A program made the position numbers and the translations under genes. The notes under the pieces were generated by a model. It was not told where the DNA came from. It did not search any database and was given only the letters and a program-made list of their open reading frames with translations. A DNA stretch of 10,895 bases. It comes from Pseudomonadota bacterium. Its GTDB lineage: Bacteria > Desulfobacterota > Desulfobacteria > Desulfobacterales > Desulfobacteraceae. Below are positions 1 through 6,832 of the stretch, piece after piece. The stretch lies in the NCBI GenBank assembly GCA_018812385.1, contig JAHJDU010000098.1, positions 1 to 10,895 on the forward strand, written 5' to 3'. Position 1 is the first letter of the stretch; each line of letters starts with the position of its first letter.

Positions 1-92
1 ACTGTGTCTATAGCTTTTTTGCGACAAAAAAAATTATGGCTTTACAGAAAACCTTACTATCATTGACTTAAAAAAAACGTGCGTCAAGGCTG

Positions 93-139
93 AAAAAACA
101 CTGTTCCACAAAAGCCCTGGCAAGGGAGGTTGGAAACAG
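93..139 (-). terminator. Probable intrinsic terminator of the hybrid kinase gene
   Basis: Read on the minus strand, an imperfect hairpin begins about nine bases after the kinase stop codon. The outer arms (131-139 with 101-108) pair over eight positions with one bulged A. An inner CCCT/AGGG stem closes on a four-base loop (115-126). The hairpin is followed at once by a T-rich tract, which is the A run at 93-98 on the plus strand. Hairpin plus T tract just after a stop codon is the layout of a Rho-independent terminator. The internal loops make the fold weaker than a textbook case. Confidence 0.5.
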
Positions 140-147
140 AAGCCTTT

Positions 148-1737
148 TTATGTTTTATCCAGTATTTTTCGCAGGGTTTGTGCAAATGTATTCAAGGAAA
201 ATGGTTTTTGAATAAATCCATGGCACCCCTGGTTTAAAAAACCTTCTATTTTATCATCAATAGCCTGGCCCGTGGATATTAGTATTTTCGCATCTCCCTG
301 GATATTTTTGATTTCGGAAAAAGCTTGTTTCCCATCCATTTCCGGCATGATCAGATCAAGGACAACCAAAGAAATTTCGTCTTTGCAACGTCTGAATATC
401 TCAACTGCTTCCACTCCATTTTTTGCAATTATGGGTTTATAACCAAGGTATCCCAGAAATTTTTTACCTATATTGATAACAGCTTCATCATCATCCACCA
501 GCAGTACTGTTTCAGATCCTTTTTGCATGTGATTAAAGGGAAGGGATTCCTTTTTTTCTTTTACCGGGATATTATTGGATGCTGGCAAATAGATATGAAA
601 ACTTGCACCTTTGCCTTTTTCACTGTCAACCAGAATAAAACCGCCATGATTTTTTATTATGCCATAAACAGTAGACAGTCCCAGCCCTCGACCCTTGTTA
701 TTGCCAATTTCTTTTGTGGAAAAAAATGGGTCAAAAATTTTTTTCTGGGTTTCCAGATCCATGCCAATGCCTGTATCTTTGATCGTCAATTTAACATATG
801 GCCCGGGCTTGACCTCAAAGGGATAATCATTGTCCTTATTAATAATAATATTTTGGGTTGTCACGAAAATATTGCCTGATTCAATAATGGCCTGGGATGC
901 ATTGTCCAACAAGTTCAAAAAGACCTGCTCAAGCTGGGAAGGGTCTGCATTTACGGGTTGGAGATTTTCTTCATAGTTTTCATGAATGATAATATCTTTT
1001 CGGGCAGGCTTAAAAATAGTCAAACTAGATGCAAACACCTGATTTATATTCAATGTTGAAATTTGATATTTCCCACCCCTTGCAAATCCAAGCAACCGCT
1101 TTGTAAGTTCAGATGCAGTTTCCACAAGCCGGCCAATACGCTTGGCATGGGTCGTTACTTTTGGGGTGTCAGATACATCAATCTGCAATAACGATAAGTG
1201 CCCTTGAATACCCATTAGAATATTGTTGAAATCATGGGATACTCCACCCGCCAATAACCCGATGGCTTCCATTTTCTGGGCCTGCTGAGCCTGAACCTGA
1301 AGCCGCTTGAGTTCTGAGATATTAGTAATAACAAAGATAATGCCTTTTGACGGATCATTTGCGTTGAGTCTTGAAACCCTGATCATGCAGTCAATGCAAT
1401 TGCCATCTTTTTTTTTCAGTGTTGTTTCAACAAGGCCTTTGCCATGTGTATCCAATTTGGAATACAATTCAACCCCGACCCTGTCATATTCTTTTTGATC
1501 AGCATATAAACATCTTGTATTTTTCCCATTGAGAGAATCAGGTTCATACCCGAGCATTGAACAGAAAACATCATTGGTCCAGCCAAGAACCCTGTCTTTT
1601 ATGATTCCAATCCCTGCAGGGCAAGATTCCAACACTGCTTTCATTTCCCGGGAGGTCAATGCCTGTTTATTGAAAGGCTCCTTTTTTATTGAAAGGCCTT
1701 TGGAAGATTTCTTAACGCTTTTATGCTCAGGTTTCAT
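148..1737 (-). CDS. PAS-domain hybrid sensor histidine kinase with C-terminal receiver domain
   Basis: This 529-residue protein is a hybrid two-component kinase: it should autophosphorylate on histidine and pass the phosphate to its own receiver. Domains in order: a Lys-rich N-terminus (1-30); a PAS domain (about 32-145); a HisKA H-box with the phospho-acceptor His168 in GVSHDFNN; a HATPase_c domain with N-box Asn279 (LLDNASQA), a G1 box DTGIGM at 321-326 and a GRGLGLS G2 box near 349-355; and a receiver domain (about 410-529) with acidic residues 415-417, phospho-acceptor Asp461 (VVLDLIMP), Thr489 and Lys511 (QKPF). There is no signal peptide or membrane segment, so it is probably cytoplasmic; the PAS ligand is unknown. 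No response regulator gene adjoins it, so it is an orphan hybrid whose output partner lies elsewhere. No clear Shine-Dalgarno precedes the ATG at 1737; Met32 is a possible alternative start. It is transcribed divergently from lnt. Confidence 0.93.
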   Translation of the reverse strand: MKPEHKSVKKSSKGLSIKKEPFNKQALTSREMKAVLESCPAGIGIIKDRVLGWTNDVFCSMLGYEPDSLNGKNTRCLYADQKEYDRVGVELYSKLDTHGKGLVETTLKKKDGNCIDCMIRVSRLNANDPSKGIIFVITNISELKRLQVQAQQAQKMEAIGLLAGGVSHDFNNILMGIQGHLSLLQIDVSDTPKVTTHAKRIGRLVETASELTKRLLGFARGGKYQISTLNINQVFASSLTIFKPARKDIIIHENYEENLQPVNADPSQLEQVFLNLLDNASQAIIESGNIFVTTQNIIINKDNDYPFEVKPGPYVKLTIKDTGIGMDLETQKKIFDPFFSTKEIGNNKGRGLGLSTVYGIIKNHGGFILVDSEKGKGASFHIYLPASNNIPVKEKKESLPFNHMQKGSETVLLVDDDEAVINIGKKFLGYLGYKPIIAKNGVEAVEIFRRCKDEISLVVLDLIMPEMDGKQAFSEIKNIQGDAKILISTGQAIDDKIEGFLNQGCHGFIQKPFSLNTFAQTLRKILDKT

Positions 1738-1766
1738 AAAAAATTACCGGTTAAAGATTCTATCAT

Positions 1767-1796
1767 TTGACTGCCTATCTACTAATTGTTAAGTAT
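1767..1796 (+). promoter_or_regulatory. Weak candidate promoter for lnt in the divergent intergenic region
   Basis: A good -35 hexamer, TTGACT (1767-1772), lies in the 95-base gap between the two divergent genes. The region 17-18 bases downstream (1790-1796) is AT-rich but matches the -10 consensus poorly. A TATAAG at 1816-1821 is a good -10 by itself but has no properly spaced -35. The promoter of the lnt-prfB cluster must lie near here, but the exact hexamers are uncertain. Confidence 0.25.
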
Positions 1797-1832
1797 AGCA
1801 GACTTTTTTTAATAATATAAGATAAGAAATGA

Positions 1833-3509
1833 ATGATCGATCAAAATAAAAACATTGTTTTGCTGAAATATATTCCAGCAAAATATTTTTCAGCTAAATA
1901 TATTCCAGCCTTGATAAGCGGCCTGGCTTTGACCCTGTCTTTTCCTAAAGCAAATTTATCGTACCTGGTTTTTTTTGCCATGGTCCCCTGGTTTATGTCC
2001 ATGGGGTCAATGACATCAAAAGAATCTTTTTATAGTGGTTTTATCGCAGGGTTCTTTCATTTTCTCACCCTTATTTACTGGATTGTCCCGACCTTAAATG
2101 TGTATGGCGGACTTCACCCGGTTCTTGCTGTTTCCACACTCATCCTTTTATGCCTTTATCTTTCACTGTATCCGGCTATTTTTGCCTTTCTTTTAAAACA
2201 GATGGATGCAAATTGTTGGGTTGCACCCATTGCTGTCGCCTGTGTTTGGACGGGGCTTGAATATATCAGGACCTATGCTTTCACAGGCTTTTCCTGGGGG
2301 GCTCTGGGCTACAGCCAGTATACAAATCTGTTATTGATCCAGATTGCAGATTTTTCCGGGGTTTATGGAGTGTCATTTCTCATCGTTCTTATAAATTATC
2401 TTTTGGCGACCCTGGGGTTGTCCCTTAAAAAAGGACTGCACAAAAAACATGTTTTCCCTATCATGTATACTACCATCCTGTTCGCAGGCGCTATTTTTTA
2501 CGGGGATCAAAAAATCAATACCTTAAATTCTCAAATTGAAAAAGCAAAAAAACCGATCCTTACTATTGTTCAGGGAAATATTAGACAGGATTTAAAATGG
2601 AGTGACCAGTTTAAGACCCAGACCCTGGAAAAATATATACATCTTTCCCAGGGCGAATTTAATAAGGCTGGATCACCAGAAAAGCCTGACCTTGTGATAT
2701 GGCCGGAAACGGCTTTGCCGTTTTATTACGGGTATGATAAGAATCTGTCAAACCAGGTGAATCAATGTGTACGGGAATTAAAAACAAATTTTTTAATTGG
2801 AAGCCCTGCATTTAAAACAGATGGAAACAAGACAAAATTTTATAATCGTGCTTACATGTTAAACCCGTCTTCCACTATTACAGGAACCTATGACAAGAAC
2901 CACCTTGTGCCATTTGGAGAATATGTCCCTTTTGGGGATTATCTGACATTTTTAGGGAAGCTTACTGCCCAGGCAGGTGATTTTTCCACGGGCGATGAAA
3001 CATTTAATCCCCTTGAATTCAATGACCATAACCTGAAGGTCACACGTAACCTGAAGGTCACACGTAACCTGAAGGTCACACGTAACCTGAAGGTCACGCA
3101 TAAAACAGGGGTGCTCATCTGTTTTGAAATTTTGTTTCCATCCATTGCATCCAGGTTTGTAAAAAACGGGGCTGATATCCTCACCACCATTACCAATGAT
3201 GCCTGGTTTGGTCATACATCGGCAGCAGAGCAGCATTTTTCCATTGCCGTATTCAGGGCAGTTGAAACCCGCAGAACCATAGCAAGAGCTGCAAATACCG
3301 GGATTTCAGGTTTTATTGATCCTAAGGGGAAAATTCTTGAAACAACGGCTTTGTTCACAGATCGGGCCGTTACACGACAAGTTCCAGCCCTGAACCAGAT
3401 CAGTTTTTATACAAAATACGGGGATGTTTTTGCCATTGGTTCACTAGTTGCAATTTGCATGGTTTTTATGGTAAAAGGTTTCAGGAAAAAGTTTTGGAAA
3501 AAAGTCTAG
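1833..3509 (+). CDS. lnt: Apolipoprotein N-acyltransferase
   Basis: Lnt adds the third acyl chain to the N-terminal cysteine of lipoproteins, using a phospholipid donor, in the inner membrane. The 558-residue protein has an N-terminal block of about six membrane segments (roughly residues 26-225), a periplasmic nitrilase-fold domain (about 240-520) and a C-terminal membrane segment (about 528-548), which is the family layout. The catalytic triad is readable: Glu292 in VIWPETALP, Lys355 in YDKNHLVPFGEYVPFG and Cys430 in LICFEILFP. Two unusual features are tandem repeats: KYIPA-KYFSA-KYIPA at residues 12-26, and four copies of the six-residue unit NLKVT(R/H) at 400-423, ending six residues before the catalytic Cys. 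The protein is somewhat longer than usual for the family, partly because of this insertion. The ATG at 1833 is the first in-frame start and has only a weak upstream purine stretch; an ATG at 1829 in another frame stops after six codons. The stop codon overlaps the prfB ribosome-binding site. Confidence 0.95.
   Translation: MIDQNKNIVLLKYIPAKYFSAKYIPALISGLALTLSFPKANLSYLVFFAMVPWFMSMGSMTSKESFYSGFIAGFFHFLTLIYWIVPTLNVYGGLHPVLAVSTLILLCLYLSLYPAIFAFLLKQMDANCWVAPIAVACVWTGLEYIRTYAFTGFSWGALGYSQYTNLLLIQIADFSGVYGVSFLIVLINYLLATLGLSLKKGLHKKHVFPIMYTTILFAGAIFYGDQKINTLNSQIEKAKKPILTIVQGNIRQDLKWSDQFKTQTLEKYIHLSQGEFNKAGSPEKPDLVIWPETALPFYYGYDKNLSNQVNQCVRELKTNFLIGSPAFKTDGNKTKFYNRAYMLNPSSTITGTYDKNHLVPFGEYVPFGDYLTFLGKLTAQAGDFSTGDETFNPLEFNDHNLKVTRNLKVTRNLKVTRNLKVTHKTGVLICFEILFPSIASRFVKNGADILTTITNDAWFGHTSAAEQHFSIAVFRAVETRRTIARAANTGISGFIDPKGKILETTALFTDRAVTRQVPALNQISFYTKYGDVFAIGSLVAICMVFMVKGFRKKFWKKV
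1866..1910 (+). repeat. In-frame tandem repeat of three 15-bp units near the lnt 5' end
   Basis: Three consecutive 15-base units lie at 1866-1880, 1881-1895 and 1896-1910. Units 1 and 3 differ only in the last base; unit 2 differs at a few positions. They encode KYIPA, KYFSA and KYIPA (residues 12-26), just before the first membrane segment. The unit length is a multiple of three, so copy-number changes would keep the reading frame. Confidence 0.85.
3030..3101 (+). repeat. In-frame tandem repeat of four 18-bp units inside lnt
   Basis: Three identical 18-base units (3030-3047, 3048-3065, 3066-3083) are followed by a fourth (3084-3101) that differs only in its last bases. They encode NLKVTR three times and NLKVTH once. 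The perfect identity of three units points to recent expansion by slippage or unequal recombination. There are no spacers, so this is not a CRISPR array. On the minus strand the same repeat keeps two shadow frames open. Confidence 0.97.
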
Positions 3510-3513
3510 GAGA
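3508..3513 (+). promoter_or_regulatory. Shine-Dalgarno site of prfB, overlapping the lnt stop codon
   Basis: AGGAGA lies seven bases before the ATG at 3521 and overlaps the last two bases of the lnt stop codon. This fixes the true prfB start upstream of the frameshift stop and suggests that lnt and prfB are translationally coupled. Confidence 0.8.
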
Positions 3514-3520
3514 AATCAAA

Positions 3521-4610
3521 ATGAGTGTAGAATTAAAACAAAATATTCAAGTCATATATACCAAAGCCGAAAAACTCAAGGAGTATCTTTGACCTTCCTG
3601 TAAAGCAAAAGCGGTTCCGTGAACTTGAACTAATTATTTCCAGAGAAGATTTTTGGACTGATTCAGACAAAGCAACGGATCTCTTAAAAGAAAGAACCTT
3701 GCTTTTAAATCTTCTGGAAACCTGGAAAAACATTTACCAGGATATTGAAGATGCAGAGGTCCTTCTGGAACTTGCCCTTGAAGAGTTGGATAAAGACAGT
3801 GAAAATGAAGTGGCCGCCCTTTTATCCATACTTGAGAAAAAAATAAAAAAATTTTCAATCCAGATCACCCTTGACGACGAAGATGATGCAAGAGATGCTC
3901 TTGTTTCCATTAATGCCGGTGCCGGCGGGACAGATTCCCAGGATTGGGCGGAAATGCTGTTTCGCATGTACACCCGATGGATTGATAAAAAGGGATATAA
4001 ATATCAGATTATTGACTATCAATCAGGGGATGAAGCCGGGATTAAGGGTGCAACCCTTCGTGTGTCAGGAGTTAATTGTTATGGGTTTATGAAGGTTGAA
4101 TCCGGAGTCCACCGCCTTGTGAGGATTTCACCCTATAACGCAAGCGGAAAACGCCATACATCATTTGCATCAGTATTTGTCTATCCTGAAATAAAAGATG
4201 AAATTAAAATCGATATTGATGAATCAGATCTGAGAATTGATGTGTATAGGGCCAGCGGAGCCGGCGGACAGCATGTGAACAAGACCAGCAGTGCCGTCAG
4301 GATCACCCATCTTCCCACGGGTGTGGTGGCCCAGTGCCAGCAGGAATCCTCCCAGCACCGCAACAAAGAGATTGCCTTTAAGGTTTTAAAGTCAAGGCTT
4401 TACCAGCTTGAAAAGAAAAAGCAGGAGCAAAAAATGCAAAATCTCCATGATGGTAAAGATGATATTGCCTGGGGAAGCCAGATCAGATCATATGTTCTTC
4501 ATCCCTATAGGATGGTTAAAGACCATAGAACAGATTTTGAAATGGGGGATGTGGACAGAGTCCTTGATGGAGACCTGGACCCGTTTATTGAAGGAGTTTT
4601 ACTTTCATAA
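3521..4610 (+). CDS. prfB: Peptide chain release factor 2, expressed by programmed +1 frameshift
   Basis: RF2 recognises UAA and UGA stop codons and triggers release of the finished peptide. The coding region is join(3521-3589, 3591-4610): 23 codons in frame 0 reach CTT TGA, the ribosome shifts +1, and reading continues from GAC at 3591. The product is 362 residues, close to the 365 of E. coli RF2. The catalytic GGQ motif is at residues 248-250 within RASGAGGQHVNKT, with Ala at the position where E. coli K-12 carries its unusual Thr246. The codon-recognition tripeptide, normally SPF, reads SPY (203-205). A start at TTG 3699 would lose the first 59 residues and is wrong. The gene sits 11 bases after lnt and 2 bases before the HD-domain gene. 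Expression is expected to be autoregulated, since scarce RF2 slows termination at the in-frame UGA and favours the shift. Confidence 0.96.
3578..3593 (+). promoter_or_regulatory. RF2 programmed +1 frameshift site
   Basis: All elements of the known RF2 site are present: an internal Shine-Dalgarno-like AAGGAG (3578-3583), the three-base spacer TAT, the slippery CTT codon (3587-3589), and the in-frame stop TGA followed by C (3590-3593), the weak termination context used in E. coli. Skipping T3590 puts GAC in frame and restores RF2 homology on both sides. Confidence 0.96.
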
Positions 4611-4612
4611 AA

Positions 4613-5161
4613 ATGAATCCCCTTGCCATCATTGAAAAATTTTATACGGCGGGCACAAAACCTTACCAGGTCCTTGTTGAGCACAGCCGGATTGTCACTG
4701 AAAAGAGCCTTGAAATTGCTCGGCATCTGACTCATCTGAACCCGGATCTTGAATTTATTGAAAAAGCTGCCATGTTGCATGATATAGGCATTTTTTTGAC
4801 CCAGGCCCAGGCCATTGGCTGTACAGGTGAAAAACCTTATATCTGTCACGGATACCTTGGGAAAAAGCTTTTGGATGAACATGGCCTGCCCCCTGAATAC
4901 GGCCTTGTCTGTGAACGACATACTGGTGCTGGAATTACAAAAGAAAACATTCTTTTAAATAATATTCCATTGCCCCAGAGAGATATGGTTCCCATAAGCA
5001 TCGAAGAAAAAATTATCTGTGCTGCAGACAAATATCACTCAAAAAACCCAAAATACGCAGACAAAAAAATAACCACAATTCAAATTATCGATGAACTTGG
5101 AAAAATAAGTAAAGATCATGCAAAAAGATTTTCAATGTGGGCTGAAGAATTCAACCTGTAA
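4613..5161 (+). CDS. Small HD-domain (HDIG-type) metal-dependent phosphohydrolase
   Basis: This 182-residue protein is a stand-alone HD domain. Metal-binding or catalytic candidates are His24 (LVEHS), His56-Asp57 in MLHDIG, His79 (ICHGYLG), His103 in ERHTGAGIT and Asp139 in AADKYHS. The closing HTGAGI...AADKY pattern resembles small stand-alone HDIG proteins, such as the TIGR00295 type, rather than the HD-GYP cyclic-di-GMP phosphodiesterases, whose GYP motif is absent. HD proteins usually hydrolyse phosphate esters of nucleotides; the substrate here is unknown. The protein has no signal peptide or membrane segment, so it is likely cytoplasmic. The ATG lies two bases after the prfB stop codon. 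The only Shine-Dalgarno-like AAGGAG (4591-4596) is inside prfB and rather far away, so translation probably depends on coupling to prfB. Confidence 0.88.
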   Translation: MNPLAIIEKFYTAGTKPYQVLVEHSRIVTEKSLEIARHLTHLNPDLEFIEKAAMLHDIGIFLTQAQAIGCTGEKPYICHGYLGKKLLDEHGLPPEYGLVCERHTGAGITKENILLNNIPLPQRDMVPISIEEKIICAADKYHSKNPKYADKKITTIQIIDELGKISKDHAKRFSMWAEEFNL

Positions 5162-5239
5162 TCAGCAGTACATATCATCTTAAGTTAAAGAAATAAAACC
5201 TTTATAAAAGGATATTTCATTTGCCGGGAAAAACCAGAA

Positions 5240-5497
5240 GTGATTATAACAATAGACCATGGAAAAACCATAGATACTGCCAAAGACTTAACCTCGGAGG
5301 AGCGCCATATCCTGCAAAAACTCTTTGCCTGGAAGGCCGTTGCCGATTCTTTAACCCAATTTAGAGAAATAAAGGACCGGGCAATGAAAATGGGTTGGAA
5401 TAATTCCGGTCCTGTCCAGGAAAGCCGTATCTTAAAAATTATCATTCAACAACTGGAAAAAGAACTTATCCTGCGACTGAAAAATAAACAAACATAA
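5240..5497 (+). CDS. Short hypothetical protein of unknown function
   Basis: I do not recognise this 85-residue protein. It is charged and probably helical, with no membrane segment. It has a short beta-like start (IITIDHGKTID), a central helix (LTSEERHILQKLFAWKAVADSL), a WNNSGPVQESR turn and a C-terminal amphipathic helix rich in Lys, Glu and Leu. The composition is protein-like and the other frames here are poor. The GTG start at 5240 lacks a good Shine-Dalgarno. The frame is open back to the stop at 5186-5188, and AAAAGGA at 5206-5212 is well placed only for a non-standard ATT at 5219, so the N-terminus is uncertain. It lies 78 bases after the HD-domain gene on the same strand and may be the last gene of that cluster. 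Confidence 0.6.
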   Translation: MIITIDHGKTIDTAKDLTSEERHILQKLFAWKAVADSLTQFREIKDRAMKMGWNNSGPVQESRILKIIIQQLEKELILRLKNKQT

Positions 5498-5537
5498 GAA
5501 TTAGAAATAACAAAATAATTTTTATGATGTATAAAGA

Positions 5538-5741
5538 TTATTGAAGCATGTTTCCTAGGCGAATCTCTCCGCCAGGAAGTCTGATTTGCAACCGCAGCGC
5601 CTTTTTTCCATGTTTTAAGGAGGAATCTTCAAAGGCCATTTTGATCACTGAGAGATCATTTTCCCTGAAACGCTCTTGTTGCAGTGCTTGCAGAAATTTA
5701 CTCTTTTGTGCGATTAAGTTCAATATAGGCATTTCGGACAT
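5538..5741 (-). CDS. Possible small minus-strand ORF, hypothetical
   Basis: This ORF encodes 67 residues from ATG 5741, or 68 from an adjoining TTG. It is mostly charged and helical in the first half and ends in a short strand-like segment (LRLQIRLPGGEIRLG). The composition is more protein-like than that of the overlapping plus-strand frame, which is rich in Cys, Phe and Ser. There is no convincing Shine-Dalgarno and I recognise no family. It is the only coding candidate in the 388-base gap 5498-5885. It could equally be a chance open frame. Confidence 0.3.
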   Translation of the reverse strand: MSEMPILNLIAQKSKFLQALQQERFRENDLSVIKMAFEDSSLKHGKKALRLQIRLPGGEIRLGNMLQ

Positions 5742-5812
5742 CAAATAAATCAGGATAAGGAAGACCTCTTTTTTCTTGATAAGCCGAGACCGGATAGAGT
5801 GGTGTTTTTAGC

Positions 5813-5841
5813 TTGAAATAAAAAACAATAATCATTAATAT
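5813..5841 (+). promoter_or_regulatory. Candidate sigma-70-type promoter of the moxR operon
   Basis: TTGAAA (5813-5818) and TAATAT (5836-5841) are separated by exactly 17 bases and lie about 45 bases before the moxR start. Transcription would begin near 5848, leaving a leader of about 38 bases. The match is reasonable in both hexamers, but the region is AT-rich, so a chance match is possible. Confidence 0.4.
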
Positions 5842-5871
5842 GATTTTTCTCTGAAGGACTTCACTGGTGGA

Positions 5872-5878
5872 AAGGAGG
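5872..5878 (+). promoter_or_regulatory. Strong Shine-Dalgarno fixing the TTG start of moxR
   Basis: AAGGAGG lies seven bases before the TTG at 5886. No ATG or GTG in the same frame is placed as well, so this site decides the start. Confidence 0.75.
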
Positions 5879-5885
5879 GACTGAT

Positions 5886-6827
5886 TTGGATTTTAGTATC
5901 TGCTTTAAGATCATGGATAATATATCCCGGGTCATCGTAGGCAAGCAGGAATCTGTAAAATTGATGCTTGTTGCACTTCTGGCAGACGGGCATGTTCTTC
6001 TGGAAGATGTTCCGGGTGTGGGAAAAACCCTTTTGGCAAGATCCCTTGCCGCATCTATCGGGGGAACTTATAAAAGAATCCAGTTTACCCCGGATCTTTT
6101 GCCGTCAGATATTACTGGATTTAATATATATCTTCAGAATGAAGGCCGGTTTAAATTCCAGCAGGGGCCTGTTATGGCAAATATCCTTTTAGCGGATGAA
6201 ATAAACCGGACAGTTCCGCGGACCCAGTCCAGTCTGTTGGAAAGCATGGAAGAACGTCAGGTGACCGTTGACGGTACAACATTTCTCCTGCCGATCCCTT
6301 TTTTTGTCATTGCCACACAGAACCCCGTGGAGCATGAAGGAATATTTCCATTGCCGGAAGCACAGCTGGATCGGTTCCTGATAAAAATAGATATTGGTTA
6401 TCCTGATAAAGAAGAGGAAATGAATATCCTTAAACGGTTTCAGATTCATGATCCGTTTTTATCACTCACACCCGTGGCAACGCCGGAACAGATTTTTGCA
6501 CTTCAACAGGAAAGAAAAAAGATTATTGTATCCGAGCCAGTCAGAGAATACATCACAACAATCGTCCAGGCCACGCGGAATCATAATATGATCAAATTCG
6601 GGGCAAGTCCCAGGGGGTCCATGGCACTCATGCGGGCGGCCCAGGCGCTGGCAGCACTGGATGGGCGGGATTTCACACTGCCGGATGATGTAAAGGCTTT
6701 AATTCGACCGGTTCTGTCCCACCGGTTGATTTTAAATGACAATGAACGGCTGCGAGGTGAAAAACCAGACCGGATTTTAACGGACATTCTTAATCAGACA
6801 CGGATTCCGGATGGGGCCATTGGATAA
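5886..6827 (+). CDS. MoxR-family AAA+ ATPase
   Basis: MoxR ATPases are hexameric AAA+ proteins thought to act as chaperones or remodelling factors with partner proteins encoded beside them. The 313-residue protein has a Walker A motif PGVGKT (43-48), a Walker B motif LLADEINR (101-108), a sensor-1 region with the MoxR signature IATQNPVEHEGIFPLPEAQ and LDRF just after it, and the helical lid domain with the sensor-2 region around GASPRGSMALMRAAQA. The length is typical of the family. It is cytoplasmic, with no membrane segment. The start is TTG, supported by the Shine-Dalgarno at 5872-5878. The DUF58 gene begins five bases after its stop codon, the usual MoxR-DUF58 pairing. The specific substrate is not evident. 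Confidence 0.95.
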   Translation: MDFSICFKIMDNISRVIVGKQESVKLMLVALLADGHVLLEDVPGVGKTLLARSLAASIGGTYKRIQFTPDLLPSDITGFNIYLQNEGRFKFQQGPVMANILLADEINRTVPRTQSSLLESMEERQVTVDGTTFLLPIPFFVIATQNPVEHEGIFPLPEAQLDRFLIKIDIGYPDKEEEMNILKRFQIHDPFLSLTPVATPEQIFALQQERKKIIVSEPVREYITTIVQATRNHNMIKFGASPRGSMALMRAAQALAALDGRDFTLPDDVKALIRPVLSHRLILNDNERLRGEKPDRILTDILNQTRIPDGAIG

Positions 6828-6832
6828 AACCC

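Noticed and set aside
325..879. Plus-strand 184-codon open frame
   Set aside because: It lies wholly opposite the hybrid kinase gene, has low-complexity Phe/Ile/Asn-rich content and shows no family motifs.
3030..3101. CRISPR array
   Set aside because: The repeats are contiguous 18-bp units without spacers and lie inside a coding sequence.
2939..3236. Two minus-strand open frames encoding repetitive peptides (RLRVTF or LQVTCD units)
   Set aside because: They are antisense readings of the 18-bp lnt repeat, which has no stop in several frames; the plus strand carries clear Lnt homology.
3590..3592. In-frame TGA early in prfB as evidence of a pseudogene or sequencing error
   Set aside because: The surrounding AAGGAG, TAT, CTT and C form the known RF2 programmed frameshift site.
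4505..4921. Minus-strand 138-codon open frame across the prfB/HD junction
   Set aside because: Both plus-strand genes here have strong family motifs; the antisense frame has none.
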